Positions 37,599 to 52,430 of a stretch of DNA of 64,000 bases are shown piece after piece. Origin of the DNA: Datnioides undecimradiatus (Eukaryota > Chordata > Actinopteri > Lobotiformes > Datnioididae); assembly GCA_008933995.1 (NCBI GenBank), contig WARS01000981.1, positions 930,001-994,000 of the forward strand, written 5' to 3'. The notes beneath the pieces are model-generated. The model saw only the letters and a program-made list of their open reading frames with translations, was not told the DNA's origin and did not search any database. How positions within the stretch are numbered: the first letter of the stretch is position 1; each line of letters starts with the position of its first letter. The translations under genes and the position numbers were made by a program.

Positions 37599-40500
37599 AG
37601 AGGAATAGCCAGGCAGGCTGCGGAGTGGAGACTTTCTGAAACAGTGAGGAGTCCAGTCTCGGTTCAGTGTGCTAACATGTTTTGAAGGTTTATTTTCCCT
37701 GCTGCAGATTTCCATTTCTTCACATGCGTGTCAGGTCACTGATAGTCAACAGAGTGCAGCGTAATGAATTCACTGGACGCGGACAGTGTGAAATAACAGC
37801 CATACTGTGACTTTTGCATTGCCAAACTGTTGATAGGCGATAGAGTCCTGGCATTTCTCGTGTCTGTAGGACTGCAGTACCAGAATTACATTTACATTTA
37901 CAAGAATAGCATCTCAAATTACCCTCCTGAAGGGAGCAAACAGCTCACACTGCATCTCTAAGTACAGTGACTGTAGCCAGACAGCGGTGGGAATACTTCC
38001 AAGAGGAGGAGTAACTTAGTTAATGTCGTCCTTTAATGGCTGGAATTTGATAAGCTCCACATTTACTTTGACCGAGGGGGGGACACGTTGAGTGCACTCT
38101 TCAGAGAGCTCCGCGACTTATTGTTTCAAACAGCCGACAATGCAGCAGTGTGAGCCGCTGCAATTTGATTTCAATACATAACTGCTTGAGCAGAAATGAT
38201 TGGTTCCTCGTGCGAGATACCAGAGATTTGTGGGGAATGGAAGCCGCCCCCTGTGGAGCCACCACCAGCTCTGTGACCAAAATATTCAATCTGCATCATT
38301 GTGGACTTGAGGCATTACATTTATTAACTTCAGCTGGCCTCACTTACAGAAGAAACCCCTCTCATAATTGAAAATGCCTTCTTCTTCAGAATATTAATTC
38401 ACACACCACAGAACCCCCACCAATAGGAGATGGAGAGAATAGCAGCAGGCTTGAGTCCGGGGTGTAGTTTCATTTATATTCCTTTACAGTTCAGCAGGTC
38501 TGGTTAAAGTGCCTTTTAACGCCCCGAGACGGAATGGGATGTCAATTGTGGGAAGAATTTGCAGGTGACAGCCCCTGACCACCAGTTCACTCACTGGTGG
38601 TGCTAATACCTCGAAGTGATTGTGGAGCAGCGGCATCTGCAGTTCTGCTATTTTGTCATTAGAATTCTGGCAAAGGGGGTGACTGGAAGTAACCACTTGA
38701 AGCCGGTGAGGAATAATGAAGCGCAGGAGGCTTGGGGGGGGGGGGGGTTTGCCTAAACATGATGAGCACAATCAGTGCGCTAAAGATCTGGCAGATGAGA
38801 GAAAGTGTTCAAATATTTGTATACACACCAAGCTGTGCAAGTGAAATACTTAATGGTTTGTGTACGTTCTAATCTGATCACAGGCCTGCTTAATAATCAG
38901 GCTTTTCTCTTAGTGCTATTAGATGATCTTTGGATTTCCATCATTACTGCGTTAGCGGCCAAAGCAGAGATTTACCGTCGCGGTATTGTAATTGACATCA
39001 CACCAAGGTGATTTTCTTCTTACCTCGCACTCTTCTTTTTTTTTTTTAAATTTCATTTTTCCATTTTCTAAATGTCACCAGACAGACTGAGGAGGACAAA
39101 GCTGAAAAAGTTTGAACGCTAGATTTAAGAGAAGAATCATGGAGGTGATCGACACAATCCCTGAATAAAAGAGGAAGGAATGCATGTTTTAAGACAAATA
39201 TGTTTTAAACAGCTGCTTAATCTACTGAGCCAGCGTCTTCTGTGTTATTTCAATGCCAACTAGGTGTATAGTTTGCATTAGTTGGCGTATAGTTGGTGTA
39301 TAGTCTCTCGGTAAGACTACAGGTTCCTGGCACACTCATACAATTGTCAACCCTGATCTGGGACAGACCTGAATCCCGCGGCGTAAAGGGTTTTTGCTGG
39401 GGTTTTGAGGCTGTTTCATGGTGGATCTGGACTGTGACAGTCCCTGCACTGCAGCATGTCTTGCCACAGTCAGCTCACTCTAACACAGTTACTGTACGTT
39501 CTCCACGCACGCGTTGCTTTTTGTAACTCCCCATTCATTTCTTCGACATTGTCCAGGCGCTCTTGCAGAAAAATACATCACTTGTTAGATTTCTGTTTCT
39601 ACCCTAATTGTGAAACTGCATTGATTTTTTTTTCTTTGAATTTGCAACAACAATTCAGTTGTGCATGTAGCATAAAACCACATTCACTGGTGGATTTCAC
39701 GCTTCGGAGGCTCGAGCTGCCTCGCCAGAAAAAATAGACGTGGTCTGTAAAATGGTGGAGAAAACAGCCACAGATGAGAGGCTCCGTCAGTGGCTGGAAT
39801 GACAACAGATCAGCTGTGATAAATCTGCCTGGGCTGCCTTGTTTTCTGTTTTCCTTTTAGGCTGGAAAAGTAAAACCAAAACTATAAATGTGGAAAGTCT
39901 CTCTCTCTCCCTGACTGAGTGACTGAGCGAGTTAGTGATGATCGCCATCACTGGGTCTGGTGGTTCTGTTTCCTCATTGGCTCACGTACTTTCAAAATTA
40001 AGCGATGTGGACGGTCGATGACATCCTCACCCTTCTTAACTGTCGCAACATGAGTGTGTGCTGAGGCGTTGTTGTTCAACATGCTATTTGTTCAAATAGT
40101 CTTTGGTCCTCAACATCTGCAGGCTGACACTCACCATACGTGGTCCAGACCTATTCTAGGTTTCTACCTGTTCTGGTTTTTACCACGTTACGGATGCTGT
40201 TAGTGTTTGATCGTAAGGAACCACATTGTGCTTGAAAGAAATCATCCTCATCTCTTCTTTTAATGAAAAGTTTTCCTTTTACTCAGTTGGCCTCAACAGA
40301 GAAATATAGAATGCAGGTAAGTGGGCTGTTGTGCGGTTGTGGAGGCTTCCATGCAGCAAAAAAGGCATAAGTGGGTCACTCGGCCTGCCGTCAGTGTGAA
40401 AGATTGACCCACTCACGGTTCCAGCCAGGGTCAATAGACACCGAAGGACTCACTGGCTTTTTTCATTTAGACCCGGCCTCGCCTTCGCCTGCATGGCTCC

Positions 40501-42825
40501 GTCTATAGCTTTCAATCCAGCGCTTTTGATCATATTGACAGAAGGTTTCACACCTCTCGGGCATCGACGTTTTCAGAGGAAATCCTTACATGAACTGTTC
40601 TCACGTCGGCCTCTGTCAGAGGAGTCACAGAGATCTTCCTAAAGCGAACAATTATCCCCTCTCAAACTTCTCCAAGCATGTCAGCCGAAGTGTAAATGCT
40701 CCATTTCTACAGCTCATTTTTTACATTTCTCCGTGGTCGGACGCCGGCTGCATTCCGGCCAGAGCTCCAAACACACAGCCCTGGGAAAATTGCTTGTAGC
40801 AAATGTGTTAGTGGTTTTTGATGGAAGGTATCAGCTTACTTTATGTGACCCAATTTGATGCCCGGACATTGTGCTGGGCCCCTGATGATATGGACACAGT
40901 ACCGCCGTCATGTCCTTTATTTTAAAGATGACCCCGTTCGGCCAATCTCTCTGGGATATAACGCCTGGAAGCGATAGACACTGATTTACAGTAACAGAAA
41001 AGCAGCAGTGACATTTGACACTGTCCCTCGTCTTTGTCTCAGAGTTTAATCTCTCCCGTCATTTCGCATCAGTATCAGAAACACGTTGCAGACACTTGCT
41101 GCATGCTTGAGAGCAGCAATTCATCACTGCAGAGAACATTTAGAGAACATTTATCAAGCTACGCATGACATTTAAGATCTTAGCAACATTGTCAAAATAT
41201 CAACAACTATAACAATTATTTATCCATGTTATTTTAAGCGTGGTCTTGGTGAGTGCTGGTTTGGAATTGGCTAAAGTGTGTCTGGGCGTGCGTTGAAATT
41301 GCTTCAAGTTCATGTAGTTTTTCGGTTCAGGTTTAATTACTGCTCTGAACTTGTTTGCGTGAGCCGGGAACCAATCCAGTCTTTATGAAGAAGTTATTTC
41401 TGTCCAGAGGAGTGAGGAGCAGGGACTGAGGAGGTTCCCTGACGAGCTTTAAGCGGCGACACACCAGAGGCCTGCGCTACGTAGCTGGATTTGAGGTTAG
41501 CGAGGTAACTTCGGGTGTGACCCAGCCTGTTGAGGACAAAAGCAGTGGTTCGCTTCTTCTGTGTACATCGCCATGGTAACTGACGGTACACCATAACACC
41601 TGTTGCACTTGGTGCATGGTAAGGGATTGATTGTTCTGTGCTCTACGGTACTGCAAACTGTGTATTACCTTGTGTTACTGAGCTGCAGGTACTTCTGCTT
41701 ACATGTGCTTTGAGTGATGCAAGTAACCTCACACTGTGCTTTTGTTATCATCCTGAGCCTGATTAAAGCTCTAAACTGTTGTACCTGTCCAGTCAGTGAA
41801 AGCTGCATTAAATGATCTTTTGGAATCTAATGGAATAAATGTAATTATCCACTTGTGTCTTAATGATGTATAGCAGCGATTTTATACACCTGTTAATTTA
41901 CACATTCGCACAGTGGGCAGGAATGTATCTGTCCTGCATTTAGCAGCTGCAGCTGTGTGGCTTTGAGTGTGGATTATGTGTTTAATTACTTTATGATTAT
42001 GTTAACAACCTATTATTTTCCCTACAGTATCAGAAACACCTTGTAGACGGATTAACTAATATTACTGTCTGAGGAGAGCAGTGCTAGCATGGATAAAATA
42101 CAGGCCACTGCACCTGAGAAACCTGCTCAAACTCAAGACAGAACTAGCTTAAACACAGACACACACACAGACAAAAACACACAAAATTAAATCATTCCAA
42201 TTAAAATCATTTAAAATAAAATAAACGTTTGGTTTCAATTGTTTTCTGACAAAATACAGAATTCAAATGACTGGATACGTGTTCACTGAAGCCCTGATTA
42301 ATAAAAGAATCGCGTTTCATTCTCTCTTCATGCCATCACCCAGGCGATTTGCAGACATGAAGGTGTTTCCACGTCCTTATTTCCTTTAAATCTGTATCTT
42401 GGCTCGCATCACTGGGAGCGGAGAGTCTATAAGACTTTATTTGGAAGATTCATCACTGCTGCCTGTTTTTCTTCCGGCGATAAACACATTTAATTAGCTG
42501 TTGGTGACATTTCAGTTCAGTCACACATGAAGCCGAAGCTCATTCTCTCTGTGTGTCACGTAGAGACTATTCTGAGCTGTTTTCCCATCATGTCTGCTTT
42601 ACCCTGAAACACTCAGGCCATCATATTACTTCTACACATTCTATTCATAACATTGGCTATAAAATGATGAACGTAAAAGAAAAAAAAAAAATATCATGAA
42701 TGTTGATGCAACTGAAAATAAGCACTTCTGGCAGTAGTAATGGCTCCTGGTCTTTCAGAGAAATGGAGTTAAATTGACTGCAATTGTTTTACAACAGGCG
42801 TCTCATTCCTACTTTCACTGACACA
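37599..42825 (+). other. intron 1, no recognisable element
   Basis: No exon was recognised. The segment contains a G14 run at 38734-38747. The part 37599-37720 may belong to the adjacent LINE remnant. Confidence 0.45.
38734..38747. repeat. poly(G)14
   Basis: Fourteen consecutive G. The run is error-prone in sequencing and polymerase slippage, and can form G-quadruplex structures. Confidence 0.9.
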
Positions 42826-42925
42826 GAAATGACAGTGAGGATGCAAAGCACCGGCCCAGCCATGGGGCGCGGTTGGGGCTCAGTGTCTTGCTCAAGGACA
42901 CTTCAGATGTTTGAGGGGATGGACT
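42826..42925 (-). repeat. SINE tail fragment (teleost interspersed repeat)
   Basis: On the minus strand the phrases run AAGTGTCCTTGAGCAAGACA, CTGAGCCCCAACCGCGCCCC, ATGGCTGGGCCGGTGCTTTG and CATCCTCACTGTCA. This is the body of the common acanthomorph SINE that follows the B box (AAGTGTCCTTGAGCAAGACACTGAACCCC). The tRNA-like head is missing. It is probably the same superfamily as 35060-35172, in the same orientation. Confidence 0.65.
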
Positions 42926-45900
42926 AGCCAATCAGTCAGCGGCAATAAATAACAAATCAATAATCTTTGTAGTCGCTGCTAACACGGCGGTTCTGAATTA
43001 ATTAAAAATGTGCCGGGGTCCAGAAATTTGAATCCGCCTACTGGTTCATTGAAGCAGAGCAAAAAAAAAATCCGTTGGCATGACAACACACGGCGATGCC
43101 TTAAAATGACATCAGATTTAGTCGAGTACTTTGGTCTCTTGTGATTAGTTAGGGAAAATGGAATTCCAATCCCCCGTGGAAATCAGTTAGAGTTAAGGCA
43201 ATGTCAGACTTAACGTGGAAATGGAGTGTGACGTGCTGACAACTCTGTCCCACATCAGACAAATACACCAGTACGGGTGTGTGAGAGCGAGACAGGTATT
43301 CACCAGACAGCTAAAATTCACTGTCAGGCTCTGTTGCACTTGTCCGAACACTAGTTGCGAGTACATTGGGTAGACCTGGTTGAAGTGACTCTTTATCAGG
43401 CAGTTTAAAAACAACAAGTTGTGTGTCTGACAAAGCTTTATCTGGGGGTCCCTGATGTCAGCGATGGGGTTGTCCTCTGGAGCAACAACCACCCCTGACC
43501 TGTCGGGATAGACGGCACTTTAACTAACAGGGGTGACATCAGGATGAAATGTTAAAAACCCTTAAATGCAGCACACTTTTATCGCCAACCTTTAATTGAA
43601 CTGTCAAATGAGCGGCAGATACTGAACCACTGGGACTTAATCTGAGTATCAGCTTTCAGTAAATATTCCCATTGACAAGTGGTCCTCTCTTCTTTTCTAA
43701 TTATAAGGCAAATCAAGAGTCCATCAGCAATCAGCGATAATTGCTGTGTAGACTTGTGCTTGTATCCGATTGCTGCTCGTTACTACAACAGAAAGAGAGC
43801 GACGTCGCTGTAAATTTACATCTTGGAGTGCACATAGATTGCCGGATTGGAGTGAAACCATGCCTCTAATCAGTGTGTCTCAGAAACAGCTGTGTTAGTA
43901 CAGGTGTTGAGATTCAGCTCTGCTTGTGGAGAACAATCTGAAATTGATACTTTTTATTGTGTGAAGACCGAGATGAGATGAGATGAGTCGAGGCAGCGTG
44001 GGCTACATTCATATCTGCTCTCCACCATGCTTTGTGTCTCTAATGCTGATATTGTCATTGGATTCCACAAGTGAGAGCCTTTTTACATAAAGTCAACACA
44101 AACAGCTAACTTTTCACTTTGTCAAGTGATATTAATATGAAACAGGGCTGCATAAGGATTCGCTGCCTTTAGGACATGCCTAACTCATCGCTGGTGCAGC
44201 CAGCCGGTTTCAAAGTCACATTATTAGTTAAATGGAGATCACCTGTGCGTAGTCAAGGGCTTTCAGTAGAGAATGGCACTATGGGGTCAAGCATGGAGCA
44301 ACGTTCAGCTGCAGCAGAGAGAGGTGCGCCAGGTGAGATGATTGACACAGCTGCTGCCCGTTGGCTAATCACTCTGTCTTTTAATTCAGCAGCGCACCGG
44401 ACCTCGGGTGGCTGCAACGCACCTGAGACAGATGGAGCCATTAGCCTCGTGTTGTTGTTGTATCAAAAACCGGAAACACTTATGTTGAACGTTTGAGCTG
44501 CAGAGGACATCATCAGTGCAGAAACTGGGAGAAAGAAAATCTAGTTCCCGTACGTCCCCTAGAGTTTGAGTTAGCTTTGTCTGATGCATTTGGATTTAGT
44601 CTTGAGGTTTCAAGTACATTTTAGTTTTGGTTGTATTTTCCTTGTTCTTTGTATTTGTAGCCATTTTAAACGGTAGTCAAAGGAACTAACACTTCACACA
44701 GTCTAGTTTTAGTCCATTTTAAATCAAACTTCAGAAACATGCTTTCAAATCAGATTCCTTCCAAAAGTACTAATACTGTGGTGTTTCAGGCTTTTGCTGC
44801 TGCTTTGTTCTAATAGACTGTCTTGTGCATCCATAACTTTGTTCTCTAGCATCTACAGAAATTTGGACAGAAAAATATTTGTTTTTTTGCAATAAAAGAT
44901 AAGCTGAGCACTAGACACCTGGCTGCTCCCCAGCATATTTAAGCCCAAACCCAATTCACCACATAGAATTGAGTTTGTTTGAATAACCAGTGCCAATAGA
45001 CTAAAGAATCTAGAGTGGTGCCATCTAAAATGAACTCCGCTTAACTCAGAGTCTAAGCTGTGTGTCGGCATTATATTGTAATGTGTTTTAGCACGAATAA
45101 CGTGTCGGACCCTCTAAATTAAACAAACTCCTTTTTTAAGAGGTCGTCCAATCCAGCTGGCCGGGCTACAGGCTGTTGAGTTTGGCTGAATCTGAATGCA
45201 TCCTTAAATAACTTTGCAATGCACTGGCTTTTGTAACTAAGTTGGTTAATATAGGTGAAAAGCTGTCTAATGCTACCTACCTAGGGTGCAGCTGGCTGTA
45301 GCAATGCTGGCGGTGCACTGCTGATTTGCACAGTCACAGGAACGATAAGTCAGGACAGTAGTAATAGTATGTGTAGTTTAGTATACTGAATATATGGATG
45401 TCATGAAGTGAGCCCGGCGAACCTGTTTGTCCACCAACCTTGTTTATTACAGTGTCTCTAAAGCCATGACAGCAGTTCTATGCCCCATCAAACACTTCCT
45501 CTGGGTAACATTCACTCCTGTTTGTGATCCATTGTGTTTTCTTGTTGAAACAAAGTGGCAGAGGTGATTTGTCACTTCGTGGCCATCAGATGAAGGGCAC
45601 AGGATCATCTGGTATCAGTCACTTGGCGAATGGCCCCACGGCACGGTGATTGCTCTACCCTGCTGTCTTGCTTCCAAAGGTTCCTCGCGTGGAGCTTCGA
45701 CATTTAGAGGAACATTTGGAAAGTACAAGTTTATTAATCAGCACATGATTAATAAGCTGCACACTCGGTTGTTCAAAAAAAAACATTCATTTTGTCATAA
45801 CTTGTCATCAGCTTTCATTTCACCCGCTGCCTCCAGAGCTCCAGCCCAACTTTGACTAATCCCAGGTGGCCCTGTTCTATAAGCATATAAAGCATCATCT

Positions 45901-47446
45901 ACCACACCTGTCAGAAGGGCTGGCCTTCAGGTTGGATTTCATTTAAAGGAAGAGAGAAGTTGAAGTGAGCCAAATCAGGCGAGTCGTGCAAGCGTGCAGC
46001 GATGACTGTGTTAATGTCACACAGTCTGGCGGCGCACAAGTTCATGAGTCTTAAAAGTGTGCGCTGTTGTGTTGCTGTGATGGTTCAGTTCATCTGCGTC
46101 GAACGTCTTCCATCAGACACCTCTGAGCTGTGCAGCTGAACTCAGTGTTGACAACAGTCCGACCCTGGGGAACGAATTCACACATGCACAGCCCCACGAA
46201 TGCTGAAGTGAAAAAGAAACATGCTCGTAACTACGCACCGGTCCTGACGTGCTGGGGACTGTGGGCTCTTTTACTGCAAAGACCGCTAAAACTTTGCGTT
46301 GGGTAGCAGCCATAGCAGCCCTACTTTCATTCTCCACATGATGCTTTTGATGTAACTATCTGTTCTAATTTGAGGCCTATTGTGAAATGAACTAATAATC
46401 AATAAACATACTGCAATGTGAAAGGATCATTTCCCGTGCCTCAGGAACAGCACCGCAGATTTATTCTGCCTCTTGTAGGTAAGGGTGTGGGTTCCAGCAG
46501 CTTTCATAGTTTTATTGTATTGTCTCAGACACTCCCATGTACCCGCAATAAACCTTTTTCACCAAAAGGCTTTGATAAACTGAGTGTATGGTGACTGCCC
46601 ACAGCACAAAAAGCAGCAGACTGATATTGGCTGGAGAGTATACTCCAGCACTTTGCAGCTGGCTGAGAGCCAGACCTTTTTCTCAGGAATCTGGTGTAGA
46701 TGAAAACATAGCTTACGGGAAAGTCGATATTGGACTGACATTAATCAGATATCAGCTGGCCAGTAATATGAATATATAGCAATGGTAATGTAGCTCCATG
46801 CCCGCTGAATGCGTAAGAAGCCAACTGAAGAGGACATAGACACTGCATTACAACTTCTCAAGCAGCTGATAATGTTGCCACAATGTATCTTTCATTTGGA
46901 GTAGCCAGGAATCTAATAATGGAGCTTTAAACCTCCATTAATCAGTATTTGTTTTCTGTAGTAACACTGAATTAATCACAGTGTGTGGTGACACATACAG
47001 AACTCTGCAGCTGTGTATTTTATCCCATTGGTTGAAACTGTACTCCACTCTCATCAATTCCAATAAATCTCCAGCTGAAGCGGTTTTTCGGTAAAAAAGA
47101 GCTCAGATAAGCCCGCTGTACACTTCCCGCTCAGCTGCAGAGAGCAGAGAAAGTTAGTGACCAGCTGGAGAAGAAAGTCAGACAAGACAAACAAGCTCCA
47201 TATATACTCATGTTGTTATGTGGAGTTAGGCACTGTCTGGGCTTTGTGAGCTTGGTGTGGAGTCTTCATGGTAACAGAAAGAGCAATTCATTCTAGGTTG
47301 AAAAGTCCATCATCGATCAGCGATAACCTGAGACCTCTTTTGAGTTTCACTTTAAGACTCGAGTGCTAGACCCTAATGATACATAAAGATGTTATTTTCC
47401 ATTCAATTCTTAAAATACTATAAATACTATTGAAACCCTCTGTCAG

Positions 47447-47450
<4 letters not shown>
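42926..47450 (+). other. intron 1, no recognisable element
   Basis: No exon or named repeat. A short (AGATG)3 array is at 43971-43985. Confidence 0.45.

Positions 47451-47478
<28 letters not shown>
47451..47478. repeat. (CT)14 microsatellite
   Basis: Fourteen uninterrupted CT units. Homopurine-homopyrimidine tracts can adopt H-DNA. Confidence 0.95.
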
Positions 47479-47481
<3 letters not shown>

Positions 47482-50400
47482 CTTGTGGTTCACTGTCAAT
47501 TAGAGGAAGCACATGTTTTGAAGTTAACTCTTCTATTTAATACCACTCAATATCCAGCACCCAAACCGGGTGCCACTGTGTCCCTTTGAAGCAAGCTCTT
47601 TTAATGAACACCTCCTACATACATATCACTTTCATGCCTGGGTGGTAATTACCTTCTTCTCAACCCAAAAATTAATTACATACCCATAAATTGGCAATTT
47701 ACCCACTGAGGCAATGCTTACGCCCGTTCTAATATGATTCCCCATCAAAAGATGGATGGTACCTCGAGCATCTGCCAAACTACGTTCATTCCTCTGCTTT
47801 CCCTGAAGGTCAGACTGCCTACTGGCTGCCAGCGGTCTCAGGTGTGTTCCAGGACCCGCAATCTGTTCTCACTTGGTTGGATGACATAGGGGAACAAACA
47901 CCGAAACAAACAATGCATGAAAACAATTACATACTGCACGTGTCATTGTTCTTCCTTTGACATTTTCTACAGAGGAAAAGACAACTGGGTGACAGCTTTG
48001 GTCAGAAGGTAGCGTTACTTTGATGCTTGTCTCTTTCAGTTGCACGTTCTCTGGAGTCTGTTTCATAATCACCTTACATTAAAGGCTCACACCACTGGTT
48101 TTACACATCCTAATCAGTTTTGTAATCACTGGGAGTACAACTAAGGCTGTGAAAACAGTTACATAATGTCTTCTGCGGTTGCTTTGTGAAGCCTGAGAAA
48201 GGCTGATGAGGACATCAGGTTTATTTTGGCTGGGGCTTGGAGACCAGTTTTTAATAGAGTTACAGTCTGAGGGAGTGGAGTTTGAAAGGCACGCGCACAG
48301 ACAGAGACTAATGAAGAAATGTGATTAAGTTGCGGCGTTGCATTGCAGAAAGCGTAGGAAGTAGCGTTTTTGAAGACTGACCCCAGAGCCGGAACTAAAA
48401 TATCTCGTCCTCCTGATTTTGAACAATTCCTCTATTGTTTCATTTTTATCTTGTCTAAACTATGGAAATAGTTTAAGTACCCCACTTTTACTTTTGTCTG
48501 TTTGTGATTTAGTTCATTCATACTGATATTTAATCATTTCAAACCTTTTTATATGTTTTTTTTATAGCAAATATCACAACCAGAATCATTCACTTCCTCC
48601 CTGTACTGATTGTTGCATCTTGAAGCATTCTTCCACGTGCAGTTTCAGTGCTCGGTGTTCTCAACAACAGAGCTGGATTTTAACTCCCTAATTAGGTCCA
48701 ATGCTCTCACTGAGCAGAAAAGCAAAATGAGTTTCTTCTTGGTGAATAATGTTACTGTCAGTTGCTTCAAAGGTGCTTTAAAATGACTTTTCTGTGAGAT
48801 CTGACAACCCTTTTCACTGGGATCTTTATGGATGGTGACAGCCAGCTTTACACACATCTTCGGGTCTAAATGCTGGTTCGCACTTCAGTGATTACTTGTG
48901 TAATGGATCAGCCAACTGATATATCATGTGCGCAGCAGGCAGGTATCAAACAGAAGCAGGGGCACTCTTGAAGGGCATGACACAATCCCAGTGATGGAGT
49001 GCTGTCGGATTTTTCAACTTGATATTCACACGGACAGATGTTATCCTGCTTGTGTCACTCTGCACAGCAAAGTGATGAGTCGGTTAGCAAGATACACTCC
49101 GACCGCCTGTAACAAAAGTCTGTCATCTAAATCAGCAGACAGCTATCCAGGAAAATGGCAGCACGTCTCTATATAGATTCTGCAGACTGTGCGTACGTAC
49201 GGTGAGAGGCGAGAATTCTCAGAGAAACCTGTGAGTGACGGTTTAGTTCTATATTCACAGAAGCAACACCTGCACTGTGTTGTTTGTAAATGTTGACGGG
49301 AGCCTGTAGTGTTGCTGCACATCCCTGGAAAGAAATTTCCTGAAAAGCATTTCAGCACACTTCGACCTCCTAACCTGAACCCATACCCAACTTATTGTGA
49401 CGCTAGCAGTCATTTGGCAGAGGCTTCACGCAAGACAGCATCATGGCAATGGCATCAGCTCAGCAGTAAGTGCTGGACGGTTTCACATAAGGGGCGGCGA
49501 ACAGCAATGAATCCAGCGATAATATCTGACATCACTTTGTGTGTGGTCACCAAAATGTTGCATTTAACGCGTGGAAGCTTTTCAGCCTGGTCCCAGGTCG
49601 CGTCCTCATTGTTCTGTTGCCACTGGTGTTTAATCAGGATGCATGTGCTCTGATTGATTGCACCTGTTTAATCTTTATGCCTCGATATGTCCAGTCGCAG
49701 TTTACTGACAGGAATTTAAAGAAAAATGTTGATTTTTATCCTTTTCTTTCTTTCTGTCACTTACCTGGTGGGGAACTATCTGGTAAGTTGAAGTCAGCTT
49801 GCTTTGTGTGGAAGAAATAATCAAAATCCAAGTGTTTTTAACTGTTTTCCATGATTTCTATCTGAAATCAGTAGGGTCATTAGTAATCATGCTACCCACC
49901 CACCCACAGACATGGCAGGGTATTTGACTTTACCTACCACCAATAGCGACTTAATTCTTTGGCACAACTCAAGATTATTTTATTCTGGTCCAAATAACAG
50001 GAACTGGGTACTTATAGCACGCTTGAAGAAATAATAAGGATTAACGCTGTTGCTCAGTAGCAAATGATCTACTAGTTACACATAGAGGTGCAGTCTCTTT
50101 GTTCCATGGGCTAATCAATAGCGATTATTCGTGAAAATGGGTTTTTGTTGTAAAAGTAAATAATGTTTTTTTCAATTAGCGTCATATTTGACATTTTGGG
50201 CGAACCCCAACTTTGTAATAGTGTTGGAATCAGCAGCTTGCTAGATTAAACACAGATCCCATGCAAGCTGTATTTGAAAGTGTGTGGGAGACGATGCGTC
50301 AGTCCAGACAGAGGCAGTCTCCTCTCTAGGTTAGCATCCTTTTTAAATGCTGGCAGCCTTATCATATCTGTGTGTTGCATATTGTTGTTTTTTTCTCTCA

Positions 50401-52430
50401 GCAGCTGGTTACAGAGTTTTTCCTACAATATAAAAATGAAAATGCAAAGTCAATCCAAAAATACTGTATGTGTACTGTCCAGCTGTCAGGACCGGCTCGC
50501 AGCTTCTCAATCAGCTTCTGTCTTTGTGCAATATGGTCCTGCACCAACACGACAGCTTCCAAATCAGGTTTGGTTGTTTCAGTTCGCAGATTTGTTTCTG
50601 TGTTCTCGTCTGGTTTGAAGTGGATGCGACGGAAAAGGTGAAGTCACCTCGCTCTGAGCACCAAGCTGGAGTTTGCACAAATACATCCAAATCTGATGCT
50701 TCGGCTGCAGAAACTCTGCCAGTCACTTACGATTAAACTAACGTCAGTGCTGATGTGAGTTGTCTGTGGAATACAGCCTAATAATTGGGTGTGTCGTTGC
50801 ATCTCTCATATCACTTCCCCCCTCACTGACATCTGCATCCACTCCGTGGCTTTGTTCCCTGACTTTCTTATTGTCGCAATAAAACTCAACATCTGCCTCT
50901 TACACCCACGGCTCTGCTCCATAAAACATAACCCTTAACACCGGCATCCTTGTCTGTGCTGTTGCGACATCACCCATCCATTTATGTCCAAACAACACAG
51001 TTTGGGACTCATTTACAGCCTCCCTGGAGTCTCTTCAGGACAGTTGCCACAATTTTGCAGATGCCTTTCCCCCCCCGCACTGCTCCATGCGCTAAATACA
51101 TCAAAGACAAATGTCATGTAGCTCAGAAAGGAAGCAGCACAATGCCTGGTTCGCTGCTGCAGGCGAGTGGAATGAGTTGCAACACTCGTCTGCCTTTGTG
51201 GACCTCATTACAGACACGAGTACATACGAGCGAAATGCTCTCGTTTAGCTCAGTTCCAATTTTAATAACTGCAGTGAACGATTCTGGCGTCTGAATTCTG
51301 AGTTGTGACCTTCCTCTTATTCGAGCTGAACATGTCTTAGTAGTCAAAAAGTGTTTGTGTGGCTGTTCCTCTTTTCATATCTGAACCATTCATCACTGTC
51401 AGTGTCATCTCCGCTGCATGTTTGTGCTCTGAACATCCTCGTCATGTCCTCGCTGCGCAGACTGTCTTTTGTGCTTTGATCCTTTGAGCCGCCTCAGGAT
51501 GTATTTAAACTCTGGAGGTTTTCGGCCATCGCCCGGGATGATGAAAGCAACATACATTTAAGATAATACAAAGTCTGATTTGATAAAATGTGAGACTGGG
51601 CTCTTTCCTCCGCTCCTTGTCGATCTCCTGTCAGTCGGTGGAGCCATTCTCCTCCTTAAAAGCGCCACATCCTGCATGACACGCGGACAAAAATAACATG
51701 TTGATATCTAGGAAAGCGTTTTGTCTCTCGATTTCCATGCCGACATTTCATCTTTCATCCAATTACAACCCCCTCCTAATTTATGACAGTGTAGATTATG
51801 GATAGCGTTTAATCATTATCCCATTCCTGAAAAAAAAAGAAAGAAAACACACGAGCAAACAAACACTTACTGAAATGACTGCTTAGACTTATTAAATCAA
51901 ACCTTGTATAATTGGCTTACCCTGCTCTGAGAAGGATAGGAATCTTGAGCGCGCTACAGGCGATTGCCTCTCATGTTCCAGTCGAGCTGCCTGTTCCTTC
52001 CTCTCTCGCATCTTTTACAATGTTTCCTCATCAAGCACTTGTGTACACACTTAGCATTTTGACTTTTAAGCGAGTGTGTCTGCAATTTGAAGGCACGCTC
52101 GCTGTGGAAATGATTTTGGCAGCTGAGTCAAAGAAGCGTCGCTGTCTTTTAGTCAGGCGTACATGCAGTCAGTTAGGCTGTTTAAATAGCTTGAGTAACA
52201 CTGACATCTGCTGGGACAGTGTATTGCAGATGGTCAGGGAAGGGGCCCCGGTTTAAAACCTAAAAACACCGGCACTGACAATCGCCCCCTGACTTGAGGT
52301 GACCTTTTGTCTTGTCCTTGAAGTTCATTCAACAAAAGTAAATATGAGACATCCACACGGAGCGCACCGAGCCACGTGGCTGCCTGGAAACGGTGCAAAC
52401 GTGGAGCTGACTTGAGACACGCCTGAGCCG
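47479..52430 (+). other. intron 1, no recognisable element
   Basis: No exon was recognised. Several 90-114 codon plus-strand frames (for example 49309-49653, 50274-50618, 50950-51294, 51912-52256) were inspected and show no domain or splice logic. The palindrome CGTACGTACG lies near 49192-49201. Confidence 0.45.
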
